DNA of 64,000 nucleotides from Berberis thunbergii (lineage: Eukaryota; Streptophyta; Magnoliopsida; Ranunculales; Berberidaceae): the NCBI GenBank assembly GCA_003290165.1, contig QNQO01000820.1, positions 62,001 through 126,000 of the forward strand. Direction: 5' to 3'. How positions within the stretch are numbered: the stretch's first letter is position 1; every line of letters starts with the position of its first letter. A program made the position numbers and the translations under genes. The notes beneath the pieces were generated by a model. That model was given only the letters and a program-made list of their open reading frames with translations. It did no database searches and was not told the origin of the DNA. Of the stretch, positions 42,111 to 53,129 are shown piece after piece.

Positions 42111-42262
42111 TCCCAAATGCAAATCAGATATATTTGGAAACCCTTCTCTCCTTTCAATCCTTGATCATAAAGAAAACCTTTAAACACATGCCCACCAATC
42201 TTCACACTTGAACACTGCCTTTGCTCGCACTTGCCTTGGCAATGTCTCTTTAAAACTTGCAT
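42111..42262 (-). pseudogene. SHI/SRS (LRP1-like) factor, N-terminal half of captured exon
   Basis: After an acceptor (TGTACAG at 42263) the - strand encodes FKETLPRQVRAKAVFKC and, in the next frame, VKIGGHVFKGFLYDQGL, the IGGH domain of SHI-RELATED SEQUENCE transcription factors. About 55-60 bases that normally separate these motifs are missing, causing a frame change. CACTA-B is inserted at GATTTGCATTTGGGA, after which the exon continues at 30074. Confidence 0.82.
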
Positions 42263-43185
42263 CTGTACATACAAAACAAACATCCATAAGATCACAAAAA
42301 GAGAAAACCATTCAACATGTATATACATATGAAAAAAATATGAAAAGAGAATATGGTACATCCCATTGTTCAACTTGTCCTGATCCATAGATCATAACAA
42401 GAAAATCCATTAAAACTTCTTTCATGTATACATTTATAACAAGAGAAACCCATTTCAACTTCTATTGATATACAAGACTTGCATCAAAAGAGAAATCTAT
42501 TTCAACTTCTTCTGACCCTATAAGACTACATCAAAAGAGAAACCCATTTCAACTTCTTGCGACCTATAGTACTAATTTGGATTTTTCATGTATAAGATGT
42601 GAACAACAACAGAAAACACTCATTTGAACTTCTTCCAATAAAAAGATAGATACCCATTGATCTACAAGATCATAGGAGAGATGCCCACTGAAATTTTTTT
42701 AGAATTTGATAAAATCACAAATAAAAAATAAAAAAACACCATTTGAAGTGTTTTGATCTATGAAATCACAACCAATAAAGAGCTAGAGAAGAATCTTAAC
42801 ATACCTAGGTGGCTAGAGCTAGTATCTAAGCTTCTAGGGGAGTAGTATTAGAAGTTGAAGTATGTGAATTTGTAGTCTGAGACAGTTTAGGTTTCTTGAC
42901 AGCTGAAGAGAAGAACCAGCAGCAGTGTTTAGCATAAGCAAGAAGAAAATCTTGGTGATTGCTAAACAACTAGTTTGATCTAAACACCACTTAAGTCTTA
43001 AGCGACAAAATAAGTTTGTGCCTTCGACTTCGAAAACATAGCTACAGTTTGATAAGAGAATTGTGCTTAAACTGATATTGTTTACCAAGACTCAAACTCT
43101 TCATGGGATGAAAAGATATCAGGGAAGATGAAATTCAGCAACGACCAGAGTTCAACCAAGATATCATGGGACTGATATTGTTTAC
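42263..43185. other. CACTA-A interior, nothing recognised
   Basis: Intron-like, with loosely repeated blocks AAACCCATTTCAACTTCT (42440-42620). No supported exon, and the RING-like zinc finger of SRS proteins is not found here. Confidence 0.45.
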
Positions 43186-43300
43186 CATGACTTAAACTGT
43201 GTTGCTTGGTTGTTTGCTCCTATAGCTGCAGCCTTCCACCCACCATAGTTTCCACTGGGATCACTCATGTATAGCTGGAAGCCAAAGTTCTTGTCCCATC
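43186..43300 (-). pseudogene. 20S proteasome alpha-4 subunit (PAC1-like), one exon (captured piece)
   Basis: After the acceptor TTTGCAG, the exon encodes [20 protein letters not shown] and [15 protein letters not shown]. This is a highly conserved part of the alpha-4 (PAC1) subunit. Similarity ends after ANNQA. One exon only. Confidence 0.88.
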
Positions 43301-44977
43301 CTGCAAATAGAAATGAAACACCAAATGAGTTAACCATGCCATAAGCAAACCGGGATTTAAGTTGAAGTAAAGCTTACCACCTTTGTCAGTGGTATTCAAA
43401 CATATCAAAATGTGTGAAACAGTGATGCCAACTACAATAACACACACACATCTATCAGAATTCCATAAACAATCAGCTAGAAAACCTTAATTTGTTTCCC
43501 TCACCTCACACATCAATATCAATAACTACAACTACAATAACACACACAGAGACACAGAAAAGTGATTTTTAAATTCAGATTGAAAAGCAAAGGGAGGTAA
43601 TGCAGTCTGGATGATGCAAAAAAGTAATCGGAAATAGATCGAGAGAAAGAGAGGATACCTGAAAGAGAACTTCAGTAAGGCAGAGGTGTGTAACTCAAAT
43701 GTATTTCCTGCAAAGTGGAAATATAAAACTTTACTTCTTTCTCAAAAATAAATAAATAAATAATCATCAAATATTATTGAATAAATTTTGTGTATGATAA
43801 ACATTATTGAATAAATATTATTACTGTGTGGACACTAACGATATTCAACTGCAATTCGAATTCAATTCTCTGAATTGAAATTCTGGTGCAAGCATTCCAA
43901 ATTTTGAGTTCTCTTCAACACCTGTAGGGTCAGCACATATTCTTAGGGGAATAACAAGTCCAATACACAACCTAAATAGCAAAAACACTCAAGCATGAAG
44001 GCTTTCTTCCAACAAAAAAAATGTTATATTCTAAGTAGCAAGGCAGCATATAAGAATCTTGAAAGAGTGTATGACTCTTGGAAATATATTACTTTGGTGC
44101 ATAAAAAATTCCCAAGTTTTGGACAATAAAAACTAAAATAATGGGGGAGAAATCACTTGATTCCCCCCAGATCCTACAATCTCGACTAATCTTGCTGTAG
44201 AAGTCCCTAACAAGGCTAGCTAAATATGAAACCTTAAAATACTAGAACAATAATAAAATTTTGGATGAATGATGACAACTGCGGTGACTGAATTTAAATA
44301 ACTCACAAGATTTGACAACTGAATGTGGGAGACTCTCCCCTTTAAAAAAGTTCAGCCTAAACCTAAAGAACATAGCACCCACTTTAAGAAAGTTCACAAG
44401 CAACCCACGAAAAATTGACTCACTTGAACAATGAACTCTCCGTCTTGCAGGTTTTGAACACCATCTTATCCAAAATCCATTATACAACAAGTTAGTTTTT
44501 CTAATTGAATGAAGAACCACTTTCAATCAAAATGTCAATCCATTTACTAAACCAAAAGTAGTAGTATAAGTAGCAGTAGTAAGCAACCAGTTGATTGCAT
44601 TAACTTTTGCTCTGTATGTTCATTTCGGGGAGCTTTCAAACATACTTAAATAACTTGTAACATGTATCTTGTTCATTCATAAAAATTTAAGCTTCAATAT
44701 CCACATCGATATTGTCATCATAAAACTAAATGAAGGAAGTTACAAACTAAATAATTGTATGAACAAGCAGTCTTTAGCTTAAATACAGTGTATGTGGTAA
44801 AACAAATTAGCTTAATGTGATAAAGAATATATTTTCAGAAATTAAAGTGTAGTACTGAAATATTACATGAAATGCTAATTTTAAAAAATGTACTTTGATT
44901 GTTGAAAATAAAAAATTCAAACTTTTTGTGTGTTTAAGTCAATATTCATTATAAAAGACTTTAACATGGCAATGATG
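43301..44977. other. CACTA-A interior, intron-like
   Basis: No recognised gene. A block of about 60 bases at 44340-44400 (AAAGTTCAGCCTAAACCTAA, CATAGCACCCACTTTAAG) also occurs in CACTA-B at 34990-35035. A short exon-like frame near 44430 (NLQDGEFIVQ before GTGAGT) cannot be assigned. Confidence 0.5.
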
Positions 44978-45088
44978 TCAACAAAGAGTCAATATCATGA
45001 TATAATATAACATGGAGATAAATAAGTGATTTTGCAACTGTGATGCCTCAAGTGTGATTTTGCAACTGTGATGCCTCAAGTATGATTT

Positions 45089-46680
45089 TGCATCATTCAT
45101 TGCAACCTCATAAGAAGTGATTACAATGGGAAATTTGGGATCTATTTGTCTTGGCATATGCTTCTTTCTTATTTCCTGCCTTTCGTCCCTATTCCCGTGA
45201 TAGATAATTGCATTGATCGAAGGAACAAACCTGAAACACCCAGTTTTCACATAAGCACATATGTTGACATAAGTTGGACAATGGAAAGTAGGAATAAACA
45301 TGGTAAGTTTACCTTGTTATCTCATTCACCCAATTCGAAAGAGTAGAAAGGGGAGCTATCACTAAATAGGGTCTATCCATTCCTTTTCCTTTCAAATGAG
45401 CAAGAAATCCAATGGTTTGGATAGTCTTGCGAAGTCCCATTTGATCTGCTAGAATCCCATTGAGTCCATTTTGTCACAGTGAAATTAACCACTTCACCCC
45501 TTTGATTTGATACAGCTTCAATTTTCCACTAGTCAATAATGGAACAAGTTCAGCTTGCTCTTTAGCAACTCCTTCCTCCTCTGTGAGATTGGGGTCCATT
45601 GGTATTCTTCGTTCTTGGGACCTAGTCAACATTGCTGCAACTGCTCTCTGGGCTTTCCTCTGACAACAATCACCACAACAACATCAATTACTGCAGATAT
45701 TTTTTTTTGAAAAAATACCTAAACAAATTAAATTGCCTGACTTTTACATCCCTGGGAATCCACCAATAGAAAGTAACTGCCAAATTGCCATCTATTGAGA
45801 ATCATATTCAATGCAGTATTTAAAGCATGTTTGGTATCATGTTCATTTCATAGAACGTGAATAAGCTACCAAGTACATTATGTGATACACTTCATTAAGA
45901 CTGCTAACATGAAAAGTTAAAACTTGTTTTGTTCCTCTAAGCAAACATCTTCCAGTTCTACAAGCAGAATAAGAAATTGCAACAATACGAGATCATTGTT
46001 TTAGTACATGAATGCACATGAAGTAGAATTAACACATAAATAAACAAAAATCCTAGAAAACTTTGCAACCAGGTAATCTCGAAAAAATGATAAAATACCA
46101 AAACCTGGTTCCCTAGCCTCACTCATAAATAAAAGATATTACTTTCAGTCATTTCAGCACATCAAAGGGAACTAAAACATGATTAAATTTGATAAGGCGG
46201 AATCTTTAACTAACACAGTTTTTTGCAGTAACTACATTAATAACAACACTCATTCAAAAAAAATGTTCTACCCCAATAAATAATCTCTCCAAAGAGATTT
46301 AAACAACTTACACTGCCTGTTTGTGAGATGGCTTTCCTTTTTCGACCCCCTTTCTTTCCCTTTGTTTGCTCGAGCTCGGGCTCGTGCTCTTCCTTCTTAT
46401 TCTCTGTTTCCTGAGAACACATCGAATTAAATTAATAAAAAAAAAATAAATTGACTTCATAAACCAGACTCCAAAATGAACAAATGGGTATCTAAAAATT
46501 TACAAATGTTATGACATCCATTTTTTCCAACAGCAATTGAGAGTACAACTGAGTCTGCGTAAGAAGCTCGTCTAATTTCGAGAACTGGGTATCGTTCAAA
46601 ACCAGTTCCTCTTCCCTCTTAACCTCCCCATTCGCGCTCTCTTCCCTCTTAATCTCCCCACGAGCTCAGTGTTCTTCCTA
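45089..46680 (-). pseudogene. DDM1: DDM1-type SNF2 chromatin remodeller, N-terminal half (captured piece)
   Basis: At least four exons of DDM1 (decrease in DNA methylation 1), the remodeller needed to methylate and silence transposons. Exon a (to 46504) encodes LNDTQFSKLDELLTQTQLYS. Exon b (46410-46312) encodes GKKGGRKRKAISQTGS. Exon c (45659-45313) encodes KLKLYQIKGVKWLISL, then [20 protein letters not shown] and [18 protein letters not shown]. Exon d (from 45230) encodes SINAIIYHGNRDERQEIRKK and FPIVITSYEVAMNDAK, then ends in a short tandem duplication. Lesions: TGA replaces the Trp after WLISL (45474-45476), and the Walker A Gly of GLGKT is Arg. The DEGH box and helicase half are absent. 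Nucleolin lies just upstream on the same strand. Confidence 0.93.
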
Positions 46681-46984
46681 CAATGATTTGAGAAAAAACA
46701 ATGATAATGTGAATTAGAGTGGTGACTCAAGTGAAAGATTAAACTAGAACAAAAAATAACCAAAAATATATTTAAAAAAAAGAACTAATTCCAAACACAA
46801 CAAATCTTACCTTTCCATGATTCTTCCTAAGATCTAAAAACTCAAAGATATTTGCATGCCATGGCTCCAAATACACAGCAAATGCACCTAAACATATCAT
46901 GAACAAAACAAGAGCTAATAAGGCAAACATTGCAAACAAACTGAATTTTACTACATATCAAAAGCAAAGAAAAGCACCACATTA

Positions 46985-48201
46985 CCTTTCCTCTTGCCTC
47001 CCCCTTGATCAGAATCAGAATCATCACTATCTAACGAATCAGAACTGCTATCTGCTGGGTTTCCTTTTATAGGAACATTCTTAGCTGCTGCAGCTGGTTG
47101 TTTTTTTTGTGGGAACGAGAGGCTCCTACAAACAAATAACAGTAACCCATAGAAAACACAAAAACCCACATTTTTAAAGCTATCATCAAACATGACAAAT
47201 AGAATAAAGTCACATTAGAGAATAATGGTACGTGCAAAAACTATATTAAGTATAGCCAAACACTCACGTCGTCAGATTCATCGTAACTGTCCGAATCCGA
47301 AGAATCAGAATTGCTAGTATCCACCTTTCCCTTTACAAGTTTCTTAGAAACCTGGTTGTTGTTTCTTAACAACAGGCTCCTACAACACACACAAAAAACA
47401 ACTCCCATAGAAAACACTCTAATTTTCATTTGTAAATCTACACTAAAACATCCTAAATAATGAAAAAAAATAAAAAAAAAACTTTTTTCTATGATCGTTA
47501 GATCAAGAATGAGTAAGCACATCATAATCAGAATCTGAAGAATCAGAACTGCTGGTTTCAAGCCTTCCTTTAACAGAAGCGTTCTTAGAAACTGAAACAA
47601 GTTTTTTATTTGAAGGAACAACAGGCTCCTACACCGAATTAACAAAACCCCATATAGAAAAAGGTATGATTTAATTTTTTTCAAAAAATCTTCAGACTAA
47701 TAAAACAAGCCACCATTAACAATGTTTTAACAAAAAAACACTTACATCATCAGAAGAAGAATCCACATCCTCGGAACTACTGGTCTCTTCCTTCTTCTTC
47801 TTCTTGATGGCGACCTTCTCATCCAACTTCTGCTTCTTGATGGCGACCTTCTCGTCCATCTTCTGCTTCTTGATAGCCACTATTTCCTCGATTGGTACAT
47901 CAGCCTCTCTCTTGTTGCCTATTAAACCGAACAACAACCACAAAATACCAACATTAATTAATCAGTCCGGACCGAACCGAACCGAACCGAACACGAATAA
48001 GACTCTAATCCAAGCAACGAAAAGAATCGAAAGATAAAAATCAAACCAAACCTTTCTTTGAAGATTTTGCAGAAACAGGGGTGGCTGCAATGACCTACAA
48101 AAGACCGAGAAACAGAGAACATGAACATCGATCGATTGAATCAGAAATACAAGAGAAGGGGGAAGAAGTGTTACCTGAGACTTATTGCTAGATTTTCCCA
48201 T
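46985..48201 (-). pseudogene. Nucleolin, 5' exons with start codon (captured piece)
   Basis: N-terminal part of a plant nucleolin-like protein (rRNA transcription and processing). ATG at 48201 opens MGKSSNKSQ, with exon 1 ending at 48175. Later exons encode VIAATPVSAKSSKKG, then DEKVAIKKQKLDEKVAIKKK, and acidic Ser/Asp runs such as SSSEDVDSSSDD, SSSDSSDSDYD and SSSDSLDSDDSDSDQ, each exon ending at Asp-rich codons. The KKQK-type basic and SSDSD acidic alternation is the nucleolin N-domain. No RNA-recognition motifs are present. It is the cargo nearest the right end of CACTA-A, so its start and perhaps its promoter head the cargo train. Confidence 0.8.
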
Positions 48202-48349
48202 CTCGAAAGAGAAGCGAAGACGATAAAACGAAAATACAGAAAGGGAGCTGCAACGCGAAAACCCTAGTTTTTCCCCAATTTGTTTCGCCAAAGTGAAAAT
48301 CTGCTCTCCTCTCCACTGTCTGTTTTTCCCCAAATTTTTTCGCCAAAGC

Positions 48350-48520
48350 GCGAAACTATTTTCTATAGCTATGGTTTTAAACCGTGGGCATCTATAGCCA
48401 CGGTTTTAAACAGTTGCAACTTTTTTGGTGTATTGTTTTTGGCAACGGTTGTATTTTATTAGCCACGGTTTTTTAGCCGTGGCCACCTCCCTGTAGCTAA
48501 ATTGGCCTTTTGGTGTAATG
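48350..48520. repeat. CACTA-A right terminal and subterminal repeats
   Basis: GCCACGGTTTTAAACCGTGG-like motifs, then CCACCTCCCTGTAGCTAAAT and GGCCTTTTGGTGTAATG. Matches the right end of CACTA-B. Confidence 0.87.
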
Positions 48521-48523
48521 GGT

Positions 48524-49960
48524 TATCACAGTTCACTAAGATTGTGTCTGCGTCATCTTTCTTAACCCCCAAGTGATTAAAAATTTTCTTAAGCCAAACT
48601 ACCTTTTGTACTGCAGCTGATAACGCCACACACTCAACTTTCATTGTGGATAAGGCTACACATGTTTGTTTCTTACTTCTCCAAGAAATGACATCATTAT
48701 TCAGTAAGAAAGCATAGCTGGAGGTAGATTTTCTTTCAGCTAAATCTTCTCCTTAATCAACATCAGTTTAGTCTTCAAGATGAAGATTCTTTCCTTCATA
48801 ACACAATGTGTAATTTGCAATAGCTTTTAGATACCCCAAAATTCTCTTGAACTCTTTCCAATGAACTTGACCTGGATTTTCTTGATATCTTTTTACCAAT
48901 CCAACCGCAAAATATATCTGGCTTGTACACATCATAACGTACATAAGGCTTCCAACTTCACTGGAATAAAGAACCTTTTTTTATTGTTTCTTTTCAAATG
49001 GAGTCTTGGGACCAAACTTTTTGCTCAGGCCTTCGCCTTTTGTGATAGGAGTGTCAATGGGCTTACAATTCTGCATATTAAATCGTCTAAGAATCCTTTT
49101 TAAGTAAGGTTATTGTGAAAGAGTTAACAATCTTTTTGAATGTTCTCGCTCAATTTAACAAGTATATATGTCGCTTCACCCATGTCCTTCATTTCAAATG
49201 TTGATGATAACAAACTCTTAGTGGCTATCACAAACTCCTTATCATTTTCGGCTAATAGTATGTCATCTACATAAGTGAAAATATCACAAACTTGTCATTG
49301 GATCTTTTAACATATACGAAGTGATCCTCATCAATCATGTTAAAATCAAAAGACTTTAAGGATTGATGAAAATGTATATACCACTGTCTAGAAGACTTTT
49401 TTAGACCATAAATTGATCTTAAGAGCCTGACACACTTTGTGTTCTTCGTTTTTCTTTATGAAACCTATAGGTTTTGCAATTATCGATTAAGAAAAATAGT
49501 GTTTACATCCCTTTGATGTAATTCAAGATCCATACTTGCCACTATAGCCAAAATAAGGCAAATGGAGGTAAATCTCATAACTAGAGAGAATGTTTATTCG
49601 TAATCAATTCCCTCTTGTTGAGTGTACCCCTTAGCTAAAAGTCGAGCCTTATATTTTTCAATTGTTTTGTCAACTGTACGCTTAATCTTGAGAACCCACT
49701 TGTTCCCAATTGCTATCCGTCCATTTGGAAGATCAACCAATTTCCAAACTTGGTATGATCTCATTGTCTCCATTTCTATTTTATTGCATTTATCCATTGT
49801 TCCTTTGCAAAGCATGAAAAAGCCTCTCCAACCGTTTTTGGTTATCGTCCTCTTGTGGGGCTACAATAAAAGCCTCACCTTCGATTTCAAAATAACGACG
49901 GAGAATATTTCCACAACTACTACGTCGTAGTTGATTTTCTTTTAAAACAAATTCACTATT
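48524..49960 (-). pseudogene. Copia reverse transcriptase and RNase H N-terminal part
   Basis: On the - strand a frame at 49815-49594 encodes WKLVDLPNGRIAIGNKWVLK and KARLLAKGYTQQEGIDY, the start of copia reverse transcriptase. The catalytic YVDDIL is at about 49259-49273. RNase H begins with MKVECVALSAAVQKVVWLKK and ends VNCDN at 48524, cut by CACTA-A. Several stops and frameshifts. Confidence 0.88.
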
Positions 49961-50429
49961 ATTTGCTTGGCTCCTACTCGGATCAGATGATCATGTTGAA
50001 TTATCTAATAGATTCACCTTGTTTTGCGTAAGCAATTCATTTGAATCCGCCATTTCGAAGATAGTTAAATCACAGTTTAACTCGCCCCCGCTTGAAAATT
50101 TCGTTTCAAGAAACACAACATCTTGTGATTCAAATTCAGTTACACTACCACTTGCTTGTTCCCCAATAAATACATATCCTTTTGAGTGTTCAGAGTATCT
50201 TATAAATATACTCTAGCTTTTTACTTCTAGGACCCAATTTTCCAAATTTATGGTAAGTATTGTGAACATAAACAACCCCAAGATCTTAAATTAGAAAGAT
50301 CAGGTTTGCGATCAGTCCATAATTCAGAAGGAGTCATCGTAACTGATTTCGAGAGCACTAGATTAACTACATGGGCAATAGTTAACAAAGCATCACCCTA
50401 AAAGTTAATAGGCAAATTTGTTTGTGCCA

Positions 50430-51120
50430 TCATTGGCCTAACCATTTAAGAAGGGTTTTGTTTCTCCTTTCCACAACGCCATTTTCTTGTGGAGTCCTCG
50501 TAACAATTAGTTGTCTATCTATTCCTTTTTCACTACATAGAATTTTGAATTCATTAGATAGATATTCACGTCCTAGATCAGTTATCAACATTTTTATTTT
50601 CTTGTCTAATTGATTTTCTACCAAATTCACATAGCGCTTGAACCAATCTAAAGCTTCTAACTTATGAGATATCAAATAAACGTGACCAAATCGAGTGTAA
50701 TCATCTAAAATTGATAAAATATATAGATCCACCTCTAACCCTAACATTCATCGGACCACAAATATCTGAATGTATTAAATGTAATGAAATTTCGCTTTTG
50801 TTCCTTTGCCAAATGGTATACGTGCCACTTTTCCAGCTCGACAATATTCACATATTGCTAGATTGGCTTTCTCGATTGGGCCCAATAAGCCCTCTTTGGC
50901 CAATCTATGCATTCTCTGTTGGACAATATGACCGAGTCTAGTATGCCAAACATCTACATTATCATCTAAATTATTTGAAGTAGACGTCATTAAGAAAAAA
51001 CCAGTATTGATATAACTACTAACATAGTCAATATCTAGAATCATACAACCATCAAGTAAATATCTGAAATCGTAAAATGTTGTTCCATGTAACACATTCA
51101 CACCAGTACCATGAAATTTA
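50430..51120 (-). pseudogene. Copia integrase
   Basis: Frame 51101-50775 carries the pre-integrase zinc-binding region DVWHTRLGHIVQQRMHRLAK with CEYCRAGKVARIPFG. Frame 50747-50430 carries the catalytic core: LSILDDYTRFGHVYLI with the first Asp, LITDLGREYLSNEF with the second Asp (Gly-Arg for the usual Asn-Gly), and TPQENGVVERRNKTLL with the Glu. A short gap in frame separates them. Confidence 0.88.
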
Positions 51121-51163
51121 AAGAGTAACCTAAATTAAGCAAATTTATTACAGAGACCAAATT

Positions 51164-52193
51164 TCATCGAATTTCAGGAGCATATAAAACATCATGTAGG
51201 ATGAGGGTTCGACCACCACGCAAACTCAACTTGCATATGCCGATTTCTTTAACTTCCACCCTCAAATTATTTCTCACATATATCCATCTCGCTCCTGGTG
51301 GGATTCGATGATATTCCATGAAACAATTGCAATCAGATAGAAATACATAATTTGATACATATGCAACACTAACGTTTGCATTAAGGGTCTTTACCTTATT
51401 TGGCTCATGACATTCATGAGCATAGTGATCTTTTTTGCCACAGTTGAAGCATTTCACTCTTGATTTACTTTTCTTCCTGAAAGGACATTTTCCCTTCTGT
51501 TTCTCTGGTTGCTTATTGTTAGTGTTTTTTTTTTTACTTTTGGACAACTCCCTTACCTTTTCCTCTATACCACCATGAAATTTTCTTTGGAGCCTGAACC
51601 TCCATGTTAACTAGAATCAACCATATACACATCTATATCTGGCCTAGTCCCTTCAATGCGATCATCTTCTAGTTCCAAATGACGTGCAAAGTCATTTAGT
51701 GTTTTGATGCTTTCATTGTGGGTTAGGAGCACCTTCATGTGCTCCCAATTATGATCATGTAAGGATCTAATAACAGCTTGCACCTGTTGTTCATCAGTTA
51801 ACATATGACCAACCTTCTTAAGCTCACTTATCATGTTCGACATCTGCCTCATATGTTGTCTCATATTATGGTTTGAGCGTTTCTTGTATGTGTCGAACTT
51901 GATTGCGAGTCACCTTTGCTTAGTAATAGAAGTTACACCAAACTTCTCTTTTAAAGTTGTCCACATGTCTTTGGTTGTCTCATATTTGCGAAAATCTCGC
52001 ATAATATCATTTTCCCTTCGTTGCTGGACAAAGTTGCCTTCCTCCGGCTCTTCTATGGTATGGTTAAGAGCTTCCAGAGACTCTTCCTCTTCCAGTACAT
52101 ATTGGATTTTCATGTTCTAAATATCATAGTCATCGCCATTCAATTTCTCACATTTGTTAATTCGGCGACAATGTTCTTGGAAGCAGATGCCAT
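51164..52193 (-). pseudogene. Copia gag with CCHC zinc knuckle
   Basis: ATG at 52193 opens MASASKNIVAELTN, followed after a frame break by WNMKIQYVLEEEE-type and TTKDMWTTLKEKFGVTS sequence of the UBN2 gag family, then MRQHMRQMSNMISELKKVGH. The knuckle CFNCGKKDHYAHECHE lies at about 51455-51405. The downstream frame to 51164 contains GARWIYVRN and GRTLILHDVLYAPEIR, the protease/pre-integrase link. Stops split it into at least three frames. Confidence 0.85.
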
Positions 52194-52194
52194 A

Positions 52195-52503
52195 GTCAAG
52201 GTTTATGTCTACATAAGACGTGCACGTATATTAAAGCTAGAATTACACACATTTATTTTATTTATTTATTTTTATTACAAAAGAATACCAAAATAATGAT
52301 AATTCACATAAGATGTAGAGTCAAAAGTTCACTAAGTTCCCAATGGTCAAGGTTTATGTCTACATAAGACATGTGCATGTATATTAAAGCCTAGCATTAC
52401 ACACATCTATTTTTTTTTTTATTTTTTTTTTTGCCACAAAAGAGTAGCAAAATAATGATAATTCACATAAGATGTAGAGTCAAAAGTTCACTAAGTTCCC
52501 AAT
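52195..52503. repeat. 151-bp tandem duplication in the copia leader
   Basis: 52195-52345 and 52346-52503 are near-identical. Both start GTCAAGGTTTATGTCTACAT and end CACTAAGTTCCCAAT. They differ mainly in a T-rich tract. The unit lies directly upstream of the gag start codon. Confidence 0.88.
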
Positions 52504-52595
52504 CATCATTAAGTCTTGACAGATAGAATCTGGATCAGTTTTTAAGTTAAAATTGATTGATGAAGCCATTAGAGACCAAGTTAGTGGGCTTCATA

Positions 52596-52990
52596 CACTA
52601 CTACAAATATTAGCTTAGGTAACGCCACTTCGTTAGCACTTTTTTAAAGAGTTATCCAAGTGGGCACTAGGATAGCGCTTATTTGTCTTTAAAAAAAATC
52701 AAAAAAAAAAAACGCCACAATAGCGCATTTAATTGTTTTTTCAGTTAAGCGCTATCTTAGTTATGTCTTAGATAGCGCTTTAAAGAACACTATGAGAAAA
52801 AACGTTACCAAAGCTACCATAACGCTTTTAAAGTCCTTGCATAGCGCTTCCGAAGCGCTATGCTACTTACATTTAGGATAGCGCTATCCTAAATATCACT
52901 ACTAAAGCGCTTATATAGCGCTATCTTAGTCTAGCAATTAAAAAAAAAATTTAATTTTCACTACTATAGCGCTATCTTAGTCTAATAATT
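52596..52990. repeat. CACTA-C left terminal and subterminal repeats
   Basis: Many AGCGCTAT and TAGCGCTATCTTAG motifs in both orientations, separated by A-rich tracts. Confidence 0.86.
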
Positions 52991-53129
52991 AAAAAAAAAT
53001 CAAATATCAAATTAAATCTCATTTTTTCAGATCTTGATACGATCGGACGGTTAAGATCACAAGCCCTAATATAAAACCTAAATCTCTATTTTTTTTTGGT
53101 TTTGCTATTGCATTATTTTTGCAAACACA

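Larger units (their letters stand above)
27254..48520. mobile_element. CACTA-A: large CACTA element with host gene pieces, hosting CACTA-B
   Basis: Left end CACTACACCTAAAATACCC at 27254, right end GGCCTTTTGGTGTAATG ending at 48520, target duplication GGT at 27251-27253 and 48521-48523. Removing it restores the copia RNase H frame. Without CACTA-B it is about 9.2 kb. It carries subterminal arrays of AGCCACGGTTTTAAGCCGTGG. No transposase is recognisable. Cargo on the - strand from the right end: nucleolin (with start codon), DDM1, proteasome alpha-4, SHI/SRS, TGA-like and AVT1-like pieces. CACTA-B of the same family sits in its SRS piece. Confidence 0.92.
25586..52595 (-). mobile_element. Ty1/copia LTR retrotransposon, interrupted and cut by CACTA-C
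   Basis: A copia-type element on the - strand. Order on that strand: leader (52595-52194), gag with CCHC, pre-integrase/integrase, reverse transcriptase with YVDD, RNase H, a 1-kb spacer, polypurine tract and a 400-bp 3' LTR at 25586-25985. RNase H is split by CACTA-A (27254-48520): before it NCDN and after it QSTIAFTKDLKYHS, which join in frame once one GGT copy is removed. The 5' LTR is not in the window because the leader is cut at 52596 by CACTA-C. Stops and frameshifts are present throughout. Confidence 0.9.
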
